A stretch of 64,000 bases of DNA from Micromonospora sp. KC213 (lineage in GTDB: Bacteria > Actinomycetota > Actinomycetes > Mycobacteriales > Micromonosporaceae): assembly GCF_004348325.1 (NCBI RefSeq), contig NZ_SMKF01000001.1, positions 62,001 through 126,000 on the forward strand. The letters run 5' to 3'. A program made the translations under genes and the position numbers. Position 1 is the stretch's first letter; each line of letters opens with the position of its first letter. The notes below the pieces were generated by a model that saw only the letters and a list, made by a program, of their open reading frames with translations, did not search any database and was not told the origin of the DNA. Below are positions 41,944 through 50,146 of the stretch, one piece after another.

Positions 41944-43575
41944 ATGCGCGTACCGGACGACCTGGTCGCCCCTCTACCCTCCGGCCTGACACCGTGGCCC
42001 CGGGAGCTGTCCGAACGCTACGTCGAACGCGGCTACTGGGACGGGCGTACCCTGGGCCGGTTGCTGCGGGACTGGACGGCGGCGCACGGCCGCCGGCTCG
42101 CCCTGGTCGCCGGCGAGCAGCGGCTGACGTACCGGCAGCTCGACGAGCGGGCCGACCGGATGGCCGCGGGCCTCGCCGACCTCGGCATCCGCGCGGGTGA
42201 CCGGGTCCTCGTCCAGCTGCCCAACACCGGATCCTTCCCGCCGCTGCTGTTCGCCCTGGCGCGGATCGGTGCCATCGCGGTGCTGACGTTGCCGGCGCAC
42301 CGGTTCACGGAGATCTCCCACCTCGCGAAACTCTCCGGTGCGGTCGCCTACGTCATCGCCGACGAGGTCGCCGGGTTCGACTACCGACAGCTGGCCGGTC
42401 AGGTGACCGCGCACGCGCCGGAGCTGCGCCACGTGCTCGTCGACGGTGACCCGGGGCCGTACCCGGCGCTGGCGTCGATCGACGCCCCGCCGCGCGAGTT
42501 CGCCGAACCGGACCCGGCCGACATCGCCCTGCTGCTGGTCTCGGGCGGGACGACGGGTGTGCCGAAGTTGATTCCGCGTACCCACAACGACTACGGCTAC
42601 AACGCCCGGGCCAGCGCCGAGGTGTGCGAGCTGGACCGCGACACGGTCTACCTGGCCTGCCTGCCGATCGCCCACAACTTTCCGCTCGCCTGCCCCGGCA
42701 TGCTGGGCACGTTCTCGGTCGGAGGCACGGTGGTGCTCTCCCCCTCTCCCGCGCCCGACGACGCGTTCCCGCTCATCGAGGCCGAGGGCGTCACCCACAC
42801 CGCCCTCGTCCCACCTCTGATCCCGTTGTGGATCGAGACCGCGGCCTGGGATCCGGCGGACCTGTCGACGTTGGAGATCCTGCAGGCCGGCGGGTCGAAG
42901 CTGTCCGCGGAGCTGGCGCGGCGCATTCCCGACGCGCTCGGCTGCCGGGTCCAACAGGTGTTCGGGATGGCGGAAGGGCTGCTGAACTACACCCGCGGCG
43001 ACGACGACGAGGACATCGTGACGAGCACCCAGGGCCGGCCGATGTGCCCGGACGACGAGCTGCGCGTCGTCGACGCCGACGGAGCGGACGTGGCCGCGGG
43101 CGAGGTGGGCGAGCTGCTGGTGCGTGGCCCGTACACGCTGCGCGGGTACTACCGGGCACCCGAGGTCAACGCGACGGCGTTCACGCCGGACGGGTACTAC
43201 ACCACCGGAGACCTGGTCCGGGCACTGCCGTCCGGTCATCTCGTGGTCGAGGGCCGGGTCAAGGACACCATCGACCGCAACGGTGAGAGCGTCTCGGGCG
43301 AGGAGATCGAGAGCCACCTGCACGCCCACCCGCTCATCGACCGGTGCGCCGCGGTGGGCGTGCCCGACGGCGCCGAAGGGCAGCTGATCTGCGTGGCGCT
43401 GCGGCCGCCCGCCGGAGCCGCCCCGCCGCAACTGGCGGACGTGCGCGCGTTCCTGCTGGAGCGTGGCGTGGCCGCGTTCAAACTGCCGGACCTGCTGGCC
43501 GTCGTCGACGACCTGCCGTTGACCGCCATCGGCAAGATCGACAAGCGGGCGCTGGCGGCGGCCGTCGCGCCGTGA
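41944..43575 (+). CDS. salicylate (aryl acid)-AMP ligase, MbtA/DhbE-like
   Basis: A 543-residue stand-alone adenylating enzyme for aryl acids. It shows LLLVSGGTTGVPKL (A3), GMAEGLLNYTR (A5), YYTTGDLVR (A7) and the C-terminal Lys in AIGKIDKRAL. In DhbE, Ser240 and Val337 line the pocket for 2,3-dihydroxybenzoate; here the matching residues are Cys (HNFPLACPG) and Leu (EGLLNY), the pair seen in salicylate-activating relatives. It would load salicyl-AMP onto the ArCP of the divergent NRPS. AAGGAG lies well placed before ATG 41944. No salicylate synthase gene is present in the window. Confidence 0.92.
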   Translation: MRVPDDLVAPLPSGLTPWPRELSERYVERGYWDGRTLGRLLRDWTAAHGRRLALVAGEQRLTYRQLDERADRMAAGLADLGIRAGDRVLVQLPNTGSFPPLLFALARIGAIAVLTLPAHRFTEISHLAKLSGAVAYVIADEVAGFDYRQLAGQVTAHAPELRHVLVDGDPGPYPALASIDAPPREFAEPDPADIALLLVSGGTTGVPKLIPRTHNDYGYNARASAEVCELDRDTVYLACLPIAHNFPLACPGMLGTFSVGGTVVLSPSPAPDDAFPLIEAEGVTHTALVPPLIPLWIETAAWDPADLSTLEILQAGGSKLSAELARRIPDALGCRVQQVFGMAEGLLNYTRGDDDEDIVTSTQGRPMCPDDELRVVDADGADVAAGEVGELLVRGPYTLRGYYRAPEVNATAFTPDGYYTTGDLVRALPSGHLVVEGRVKDTIDRNGESVSGEEIESHLHAHPLIDRCAAVGVPDGAEGQLICVALRPPAGAAPPQLADVRAFLLERGVAAFKLPDLLAVVDDLPLTAIGKIDKRALAAAVAP

Positions 43576-43593
43576 CGCCGCCGCGCGCCTTCT

Positions 43594-43632
43594 GACGCCC
43601 CGCCGTCGCGAGCCTCGCGACGGCGGGGCGTC
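43594..43632. terminator. bidirectional 17-bp hairpin terminator
   Basis: A perfect 17-bp stem (43594-43610 with 43616-43632) and a 5-base loop separate the convergent aryl-AMP ligase and MbtH genes, ending both transcription units. Confidence 0.8.
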
Positions 43633-43634
43633 GG

Positions 43635-43844
43635 TCATCCCTGCGCGATCAGGCTGGCCGGGCGCAGATCCGTCCAGTGCGTCTGCACGTACTCGAGACA
43701 GCCCTGGCGGGAGTCCTCGCCGTGCACGACGGACCAGCCCGCCGGCACGGCGGCGAAGGCGGGCCAGAGCGAGTGCTGGTTCTCGGCGTTGGCCAGCACC
43801 AGGTAGCGGGCGTCGTCGTCCTCGAACGGGTTCGTGGCAGCCAT
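43635..43844 (-). CDS. mbtH: MbtH-like NRPS chaperone
   Basis: A 69-residue MbtH-family protein, which binds NRPS adenylation domains and supports their folding and activity. Diagnostic residues are NPFEDDD at the N-terminus, [10 protein letters not shown], the Trp in PAGWSVVHG, and the C-terminal [10 protein letters not shown] 43844 has GGAG about 6 bases upstream. It is the last gene of the long - strand siderophore operon, 31 bp after the N-hydroxylase gene, and is followed at once by a strong hairpin. It presumably serves the NRPSs of this cluster. Confidence 0.95.
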   Translation of the reverse strand: MAATNPFEDDDARYLVLANAENQHSLWPAFAAVPAGWSVVHGEDSRQGCLEYVQTHWTDLRPASLIAQG

Positions 43845-43874
43845 CGGTACTCCTTCGGTGAGGGCGGGTGGGGA

Positions 43875-45221
43875 TCAGCCGGGATGGACGGCGGTGGCCA
43901 GACCGGCGGTGGCCGCGCGGCGCTGCACCAGCGAGTCGCAGATCTCGCCGGAGCGGACCGCGAGGGTCGACAGCAGGGACGCCGTCAGGCCGTGGCTGTG
44001 CTCGGTACCGGCGCCCTGGACGTAGAGGCCGGCCCGGATCCAGTCGGAGGTCAGCACCCGGTGATCCCGGCCGATCCGCGGGCGCCCGAGCACGTCGGTG
44101 GTGCACTCGTCGGCGAGCGCTCCCAGCAGCTCCCGCCAGTCCACGGGGGCATAGCCGGTGGCCAGCACCACGGCATCCGAGTCGAGCGGGTACCGCTTCC
44201 CCGTGGTCAGCGAGCGGAGCACGCACCGCACCCCGTCGGCGGACTCGTCGACGGACTCCAGGGCGGTGGTGTTCAGGATCCGCAGCCGCTGCACACCCGC
44301 CACCTTCTCCTGGTACACGATCCGGTAGAGCTGCTCGATCAGCTCGCCGTCCACCACCGAGTAGTTGGTGTTGGCGTGGTAACTCAACAGCGTCTGCTTC
44401 ACGTCCTCCGGCGCGGTGTAGAAGTCGTCCACGGCGGCCGGGTCGAAGATCCGGTTCGCGAACGGGCTGTCGTCGGCCGGGCTGTAGCCGTACCGGGCGA
44501 AGACCGCGCACACCTCCGCGTCCGGGAAGGTGCGGTGCAGGTACTCGGCCGTCTCGGCGGCGGACTGCCCGGCTCCCACGACGATGAACCGCCGGTGCCG
44601 GCGCTGTCTGAGCTCACGCGTTCGGAAGAGCAGATCACGGTTGTGCCACACCCGTGGTCCCGCGGTGACGCCGGCGGGCATCCGGGGCCGCAGGCCGGTG
44701 CTGACCACCACGTTGCGGGCACGTAGCACCCGCTGCCGGCCGTCGGCGCGCGACACCACCACGTCGAGGTGGTCGACCGGCCCGACCCCGGTGGCCGCCG
44801 GGCGGATGGCGACGGCCGTCTCGCCGTAGGCCACCATGTCGTCCACGGCGGCGGCGCACCAGCGTAGGTAGTCGTGGAACTCGATGCGGGTCGGGAAGAA
44901 GCTCTTCTGGTTGATGAAGTCCGGCAGTCGCCCCTGCTCGTGCAGGTAACGCAGGAACGTGAACCGGCTGCCGGGGTCGCGCATGGTCACGAGGTCCTTG
45001 AGGAAGGACACCTGCATCGTCGCGCCCTCCAGGAGCATCCCGGAGTGCCAGCCGAACTGCGACTGCTGTTCGACGAACGCGGCACGTACCGCGTCGGTGT
45101 GCGGCCGCCGCGCGTTGTGCTCGTGGATGGCGACGGCGAGCGCCAGGTTCGCGGGGCCGAATCCCACGCCCACCACGTCGTCGACGTGCTCTGCCGGAGA
45201 GCCTGAGTCCCGTGCTGACAT
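43875..45221 (-). CDS. L-ornithine/L-lysine N-hydroxylase (siderophore)
   Basis: A 448-residue class B flavin monooxygenase of the SidA/PvdA/IucD family, which hydroxylates the side-chain amine of ornithine or lysine with FAD, NADPH and O2 to make the hydroxamate precursor. The FAD site is GVGFGPANLALA, MQVSFLKDLVTMRDP is the substrate loop, and FIVVGAGQSAAE is the NADPH site. SPFANRIFDP and SYHANTNYSVVD are further family blocks. The length suits either substrate; ornithine versus lysine cannot be settled by eye. It lies 7 bp after the thioesterase gene. No N-acyl- or N-formyltransferase gene is visible, so a free or NRPS-acylated N-hydroxy amine is expected. Confidence 0.93.
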   Translation of the reverse strand: MSARDSGSPAEHVDDVVGVGFGPANLALAVAIHEHNARRPHTDAVRAAFVEQQSQFGWHSGMLLEGATMQVSFLKDLVTMRDPGSRFTFLRYLHEQGRLPDFINQKSFFPTRIEFHDYLRWCAAAVDDMVAYGETAVAIRPAATGVGPVDHLDVVVSRADGRQRVLRARNVVVSTGLRPRMPAGVTAGPRVWHNRDLLFRTRELRQRRHRRFIVVGAGQSAAETAEYLHRTFPDAEVCAVFARYGYSPADDSPFANRIFDPAAVDDFYTAPEDVKQTLLSYHANTNYSVVDGELIEQLYRIVYQEKVAGVQRLRILNTTALESVDESADGVRCVLRSLTTGKRYPLDSDAVVLATGYAPVDWRELLGALADECTTDVLGRPRIGRDHRVLTSDWIRAGLYVQGAGTEHSHGLTASLLSTLAVRSGEICDSLVQRRAATAGLATAVHPG

Positions 45222-45228
45222 GCCGGTC

Positions 45229-46026
45229 CTACCCCTTCCTGTGTGCGTGCATGAACATCGGCTGCAGACCGTGGCCGCGCAGCGGCTCGACGGCGGCGTG
45301 CAGTACGGCGGACCGCTGGTCGAGCAGGTAGAAATGGCCGCCCGGGAAGGAGCGGACCCCGGCGAACCGGTCGGTCACCTCGGCCCAGCGGGCGGCGTCG
45401 TGGCCCGGCGTCGCCTGGTCCTGCTCGCCCCGCAGGACGTGCACCGCGGTCCGCAGGCGGCTGCCCGTCTCGTCCGGCCGATACGGTTCGAGGACGGCCA
45501 GGTCGGCACGGAAGGCGTCGACGACCAGCTGGCGCAGCTCCGGGTCGTCGAACAGCTGCGCCGGCGTGCCGCCGAGGTCACGCAGGTACACCGCGAGCCG
45601 GTCGTTGTCGTACGCCGTGAGAGACGACCGTCGCTCCCGCAGTCGGGCGGGGCTGGCGCAGCCCGACACGACCAGGCCCGCCAGCGAGCCACCCGCCGCC
45701 TCGACCCGCCGGCCGACCTCGTAGGCGACGGCGGCGCCCATGCTGTGCCCGAACAGGGCGGTCGGGCGATCCCCCAGCGGGCGCAGCGCCTGGGCGACGG
45801 CATCGGCCAGGGACTCCAGGTCGGTCGCCGGTGGCTCGGCGCTGCGCTGCTCACGGCCGGGCAGCGTGACGGCGAGGACCTCCACCCCGGCAGGCGCGGT
45901 CCGCGCCCAGTCGAGGTAGAACGACGGCAGGCTACCGGCCGGAGTGAAGCAGACCAGCCGGCCCGTCGCGTCGGGCTTGGGTACGTACCGGCGGAACCAG
46001 CGCGCCCAGTCGTCGGTCAGCAGCAT
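45229..46026 (-). CDS. type II thioesterase
   Basis: A 265-residue stand-alone thioesterase of the type II family, which clears misloaded carrier domains. The motifs are LVCFTPAGSLPSFY (oxyanion region), the elbow GHSMGAAVAYE, and the catalytic His in GGHFYLLD with the Asp before it in LRGEQDQ. Nearby AGGAA precedes ATG 46026. It sits between the siderophore-binding lipoprotein and the N-hydroxylase genes. It is unlikely to be the product-releasing domain of the NRPS, which should lie at the end of the last NRPS beyond the window. Confidence 0.92.
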   Translation of the reverse strand: MLLTDDWARWFRRYVPKPDATGRLVCFTPAGSLPSFYLDWARTAPAGVEVLAVTLPGREQRSAEPPATDLESLADAVAQALRPLGDRPTALFGHSMGAAVAYEVGRRVEAAGGSLAGLVVSGCASPARLRERRSSLTAYDNDRLAVYLRDLGGTPAQLFDDPELRQLVVDAFRADLAVLEPYRPDETGSRLRTAVHVLRGEQDQATPGHDAARWAEVTDRFAGVRSFPGGHFYLLDQRSAVLHAAVEPLRGHGLQPMFMHAHRKG

Positions 46027-46086
46027 CGATCGCTTCCTCTCGCAGGGTTTCCGCGCCCCGCCACGGCTGGCGGGGCGCGTCCGACG

Positions 46087-47121
46087 TCACGGCACGACGG
46101 TGGCGTCGGCCTTCGCGATGGCGGCGGTGGTGTCGGTCAGGACCTTCGTGAACCGCTGGTACGTGAACGGCGTCTGGGTCTGCCAGTCGATGACCTGGTT
46201 GGCCTTGACGGCGGGGCTGTTCTGCCAGGCGGGGTACGTGGCCAACTGCGTCGCGTCCAGGCCGCCTTCGGGGCGGGCGTCCTCCATGATGAGGTCGGCC
46301 TGGTAGCGGCCGGCCTCCTCCCAGCTGAGCGACTCGAAACCGGCCTCGGGCTTCGCCGGCTTGACGAACTGCACCCCGAGCTGCTGCAGGAACTTCACGT
46401 CGCCGTGGAACTCGGGGTCCGCGACGAAGAAGTTCTCCTTGGTGCCCGAGACAACCTCCACCGACAGTCCGGGCTTCGCCGCCACCGCGGTCCTCAGGGC
46501 GTTGGCCGCGGCCTCGAATCCGGTCTTGGCCCGCTGGATGGCCGGACTGTTCGGATCCGCGCCCAGGGCCGCGGACAGCTCACCGAAACGCTTGACAGCG
46601 TCCGGGACCGCGACGCCCATCAGCTGGATGACCGCGATCGGGGCGACCTTCTCCACCTTCGCCCGCACCTCGTCGGGGATGTACCAGAGCATCGGACCGT
46701 AGGCCACGGTGACGATCAGGTCGGGCTTGAGGGCGATCAACTTCTCCAACTGGAACTCGCCGAACGCGGTACCGACCGACTCGACGCCGGTGAGGTCGAG
46801 GTTGCCGATCTGCGGGCTCGGCTTGCCGTCGGAGGTTCTCTGCGGGCCGAACACACCGACCGGCTTGATGCCGAAGTCGTACAGGGCGGCCGCCGGGTGG
46901 GACTGCGCCACGATCCGGGTCGGACGCTTCGGCAGGTCGATCTTCGTACCGCGGTCGTCGGTGAAGCTCCACGGCCCGTCGGAACTCGCGGACCCCGCGC
47001 CGGCCGTGGACGGGGCCGGGTTACCGGTGGCGCAGGCACCCAGCAGGACCGTCATGGCGACAGCGGCACCCACGGCGAGCAGCTTCTGCCCGACCCGGAC
47101 GGGATGACCGATCATTGACAT
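46087..47121 (-). CDS. iron-siderophore ABC transporter substrate-binding lipoprotein
   Basis: A 344-residue FhuD/FecB-type lipoprotein. The signal ends in the lipobox LLGAC (Cys near residue 30), then comes FTDDRGTKIDLPKRPTRIV, the usual first strand of class III binding proteins, and the lobe-joining helix QLEKLIALKPDLIV. It would bind the ferric siderophore at the outer face of the membrane and deliver it to the adjacent permeases. AAAGGAAA precedes ATG 47121; ATG 47115 is an alternative. It is 68 bp after the ATPase gene in the same operon. Confidence 0.93.
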   Translation of the reverse strand: MSMIGHPVRVGQKLLAVGAAVAMTVLLGACATGNPAPSTAGAGSASSDGPWSFTDDRGTKIDLPKRPTRIVAQSHPAAALYDFGIKPVGVFGPQRTSDGKPSPQIGNLDLTGVESVGTAFGEFQLEKLIALKPDLIVTVAYGPMLWYIPDEVRAKVEKVAPIAVIQLMGVAVPDAVKRFGELSAALGADPNSPAIQRAKTGFEAAANALRTAVAAKPGLSVEVVSGTKENFFVADPEFHGDVKFLQQLGVQFVKPAKPEAGFESLSWEEAGRYQADLIMEDARPEGGLDATQLATYPAWQNSPAVKANQVIDWQTQTPFTYQRFTKVLTDTTAAIAKADATVVP

Positions 47122-47189
47122 GGTGCGTGTTTCCTTTCAGCAGGCGCCGCGGGGCGTTCCGCCCGGCGGCGTCGGTAGGTCATCGAGGA

Positions 47190-48005
47190 TCAGTGGGCCG
47201 CGGGGACGCTGTGGTGACGGCCGTACGGGACGACATGCGGCCCACCGCTGACCGGGTCGTCGACGACGACGCACGCGAGACCGAAGACGTCCTCGACGAG
47301 CTGTCGGGTGATGACCTCACGCGGAGGTCCGGCCGCGACGACCCGGCCGCCGAGCATGGCGATGACGTGGTGGGCGTAGCGCGCGGCATGGTTCAGGTCG
47401 TGCAGGACGAGCACGACGGTGCGGCCCTGTGCCCGGTTCAGGTCGGCGATGAGGTCGAGGATCTCGATCTGATGGGCGAGATCGAGGTGGTTGGTGGGTT
47501 CGTCCAGCAGCAGCACACCGGTGTCCTGGGCCAGCGCCATGGCGATCCAGGCACGCTGACGCTGCCCCCCGGACAGCTCGTCGACGCTGCGCTGCGCCTC
47601 GGCGAGCAGACCGGTCGCGGTCAGCGCGTCCCGTACGGCGCGCTCGTCGGCGGCGGACCACTGCCGCCACCACGACTGGTGCGGGCTGCGGCCGCGACGG
47701 ACCAGGTCCAGTACGGTGATGCCGTCCGGCGCGGCCGGGTCCTGCGGCAACACACCGAGCAGCCGGGCAAGCTCCTTACCGCGCAGCGTGTCGATCGACC
47801 GGCCGTCGAGCTGCACGGTGCCGGCCGCCGGGCGCAGCAGCCTGGCCAGGCCCCGCAGCAAGGTGGACTTGCCGCAGGCGTTGGCCCCGACGATGGCGGT
47901 CACCCGGCCGGGCGGGATCGTCACGTCCAGGCCGTCCACCACTCGTCGGCCGGGATACCCGAGGGTGAGTCCCTCAGCGGTGAGCCCGTGCGCCAGCACA
48001 TCCAT
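47190..48005 (-). CDS. ferric-siderophore ABC transporter ATP-binding protein (FecE/FepC type)
   Basis: A 271-residue ATPase. Walker A is GANACGKSTLLRGL, the signature LSGGQRQRAWIAMAL, Walker B VLLLDEPTNHLD and the switch His in LVLHDLNHAARYA, the form characteristic of iron-siderophore importers. It powers the two FecCD-type permeases encoded just upstream; its ATG is immediately after the second permease stop. Import of the finished ferric siderophore is the expected role. Confidence 0.94.
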   Translation of the reverse strand: MDVLAHGLTAEGLTLGYPGRRVVDGLDVTIPPGRVTAIVGANACGKSTLLRGLARLLRPAAGTVQLDGRSIDTLRGKELARLLGVLPQDPAAPDGITVLDLVRRGRSPHQSWWRQWSAADERAVRDALTATGLLAEAQRSVDELSGGQRQRAWIAMALAQDTGVLLLDEPTNHLDLAHQIEILDLIADLNRAQGRTVVLVLHDLNHAARYAHHVIAMLGGRVVAAGPPREVITRQLVEDVFGLACVVVDDPVSGGPHVVPYGRHHSVPAAH

Positions 48006-48006
48006 G

Positions 48007-49083
48007 TCAGCCTCCTACACCGGAACGGTTCGCACGGCCCAGCAGCCACAGCAGGACAGGTGCGCCGAGTACGCCCGTCACCACGCCGACGGGTAATTCG
48101 ACGCCGGGCAGCGCCTCCCGGGCGAGCACGTCACCGAGAAGCACCACCGCGGACCCGACCAGGCCGGACGAGACCAGCGCGGGGCCGGGTGCCCCGACGA
48201 GCCGTACGGCGATCTGCGGACTGATCAGGGCGACGAAGGCCACCGGGCCGGCGGCGGCGGTGCCGATCGAGGCGAGCGCGGCGGCCACCGCCAGCAGGGC
48301 GACCCGGGCCCGGTGAACGGGAAGGCCGAGGGCCTGGGCGGGGGTGTCGCCGAGCTGCAGGCCGGACAGCCACGGTGCGAGCACCGCGACGGCGGGCGCG
48401 AGGACAGCGAGGCCGACCACGAGCGGGCCGACGTGCTCCCAGCCACGGGCGTTGAGGCTGCCGGTCAGCCACATCAGGGCCTGCTGCGCCTGGTACACCC
48501 CGGCCCTCAGCAACAGGTAGGTGGTGACGCTGCCGCACAGGGCGGCGACGCCGATGCCCACCAGGACGATCCGGAAGCCGCTGGTGCCGCCGTGATACGC
48601 CAGCAGGTAGATCAGCAGGGCCGATCCCAGCCCGCCGAGCAACGCCACCGTCTGCAGGCCGAGCCCGGCGCCGGCGCCGATGAGCAGTCCCGCCGTGGCG
48701 GCGGTGCCGGCACCGGCGGACACGCCGATCACGTCGGGACTGGCGAGCGGGTTGCGGGTGAGTGACTGGAAGACCGCCCCGGAGACGCCGAACGCGGCGC
48801 CGACGAGCAGGCCGACCAGTGCCCGAGGCAGGCGCAGGTCGTGTACCACCAGGCCGGTCACGTCGTCACCGCCGGTCACCAGGGCCGCCGCCACATCCGA
48901 CAGCGGTAGGTCCAGCTCGCCGACGGCGACGGCGAGCAGGAAAGCCGCGGCGACCACCGCCGCGAGCAGCAGGCTCACCACCATGGCGCGGGGGCGCACC
49001 AGCCAGCATGCCCGGGTGCCCGGCAGACGGATCACGACCCCCGGGGCAAGAGCCCTGGCGTTCTCTGCGGCAGACACGGTCAC
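48007..49083 (-). CDS. iron-siderophore ABC permease (FecCD family)
   Basis: A 358-residue FecCD-type permease with about ten membrane helices. VHDLRLPRALVGLLVGAAFGVSGAVFQSLTRNPLASPDVIG is the family signature region (core GAVFQSLTRNPLA), and GPVAFVALISPQIAVRLVG is the conserved coupling loop region. The GTG start at 49083 overlaps the upstream permease stop as GTGA; a second GTG at 49077 is possible. It forms a heterodimer with the preceding permease. Confidence 0.92.
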   Translation of the reverse strand: MTVSAAENARALAPGVVIRLPGTRACWLVRPRAMVVSLLLAAVVAAAFLLAVAVGELDLPLSDVAAALVTGGDDVTGLVVHDLRLPRALVGLLVGAAFGVSGAVFQSLTRNPLASPDVIGVSAGAGTAATAGLLIGAGAGLGLQTVALLGGLGSALLIYLLAYHGGTSGFRIVLVGIGVAALCGSVTTYLLLRAGVYQAQQALMWLTGSLNARGWEHVGPLVVGLAVLAPAVAVLAPWLSGLQLGDTPAQALGLPVHRARVALLAVAAALASIGTAAAGPVAFVALISPQIAVRLVGAPGPALVSSGLVGSAVVLLGDVLAREALPGVELPVGVVTGVLGAPVLLWLLGRANRSGVGG

Positions 49084-50123
49084 AGCTCCCGGAGTCCGCG
49101 GCGGCGGACCAGCGCGACGAAGAACGGCGCACCCAGCGCCGTCACGACGATCCCCACGGGTAGTTCGTCGGGCCGGGCGACCAGCCGGCCGGCGATGTCG
49201 GCGGCAAGCAGCAGGCACGGCCCGAGCAGCGCCGAGTACCACAGGATCCATCGGTGGTCCGGGCCCGTGAAGGCACGCACGACGTGGGGTACGAGCAGGC
49301 CGACGAAGGCGATGGGTCCACACAGCGCCACGGCGGCACCGGCGAGGAGGGTCACCGCGGCGGCACCGCGCAACCGGGCGAGGCCCACGCGCTGCCCGAG
49401 ACCGCGGGCGACGTCCTCGCCGAGCGCCAGGGTGTTGAGCGCGGGCGCGGTGGTGGCGGCGAGCACGGCGCCGGCCGCGAAGAAGGGCAGGACGGGCCCG
49501 AGCATCGTGGCGGGCTGGCCGGTAAGGGCTCCCACCGCCCAGAACCGGAAATCGCCGAGAGCCGCGGCATCGACGAGCAGGGCTGCGTTGACCAGCGACT
49601 GCAGCAACGCGGAGACGGCGGCACCGGCGAGGGCCAGCTTGGCCGGTGTGGCGCCACCGCCGCCGGCCGAGCCGAGCAAGTACACGAGAGCCGTCGCGGC
49701 GAGGGCACCGGCGAAGCCGAACCACACGTAGCTGTAGACCGACGCGATGCCGAGCACAGTGGTCGTGACGACGATACCGATGGAGGCACCGGCGGTGACG
49801 CCGAGGATTCCTGGATCGGCGAGCGGGTTGCGGGTCAGCCCCTGCATCAGTGCGCCGGCGATCGCCAGCGCCGCCCCGGCCAGCAACCCGAACAGCGTCC
49901 GCGGCACCCGCATCTGGTGGACGATGGCGGCCACTTCCGATCCGTCTGGGTGCAGGAGCAGGGTGAGGACCTGATCGGGGGGGATCCATCGGGTGCCGAG
50001 CGCCACGGACGCCAGGCAGAGCACCAGCAGAAGGGCCAGGCAGCTCAGCGTGGCCCACGCGTGCGACCGGACGGCAGGCGACGCCGACCGGCGGGGCACG
50101 ACGCTCGTCGCCTCGATAGTCAC
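49080..50123 (-). CDS. iron-siderophore ABC permease (FecCD family)
   Basis: A 347-residue FecCD permease with about ten helices. MRVPRTLFGLLAG followed by GALMQGLTRNPLADPGILG is the signature region, and GPIAFVGLLVPHVVRAFTG the coupling region. It is the first gene of the import-biosynthesis operon that runs to MbtH. The start is taken as GTG 50123, but only four bases separate it from an iron box and no Shine-Dalgarno is seen, so the mRNA may be leaderless or begin inside the MFS gene, or the true start may lie slightly downstream. Confidence 0.9.
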   Translation of the reverse strand: MTIEATSVVPRRSASPAVRSHAWATLSCLALLLVLCLASVALGTRWIPPDQVLTLLLHPDGSEVAAIVHQMRVPRTLFGLLAGAALAIAGALMQGLTRNPLADPGILGVTAGASIGIVVTTTVLGIASVYSYVWFGFAGALAATALVYLLGSAGGGGATPAKLALAGAAVSALLQSLVNAALLVDAAALGDFRFWAVGALTGQPATMLGPVLPFFAAGAVLAATTAPALNTLALGEDVARGLGQRVGLARLRGAAAVTLLAGAAVALCGPIAFVGLLVPHVVRAFTGPDHRWILWYSALLGPCLLLAADIAGRLVARPDELPVGIVVTALGAPFFVALVRRRGLREL

Positions 50124-50127
50124 CGAG

Positions 50128-50146
50128 GTAGGATAGCCTCACCTAA
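50128..50146. promoter_or_regulatory. iron box 2 (IdeR/DmdR1-type operator)
   Basis: GTAGGATAGCCTCACCTAA matches the iron-box consensus TTAGGTTAGGCTCACCTAA at 16 of 19 positions. It fills the gap between the MFS stop (50147) and the permease start (50123). Confidence 0.85.

Noticed and set aside
43560-43640. Long palindrome considered as an operator
   Set aside because: Its 17-bp GC-rich perfect stem between convergent stops is better explained as a bidirectional terminator.
41974-44511. Long - strand open frame spanning the aryl-AMP ligase and N-hydroxylase region
   Set aside because: It crosses two genuine genes and the hairpin terminator between them; no domain is seen.
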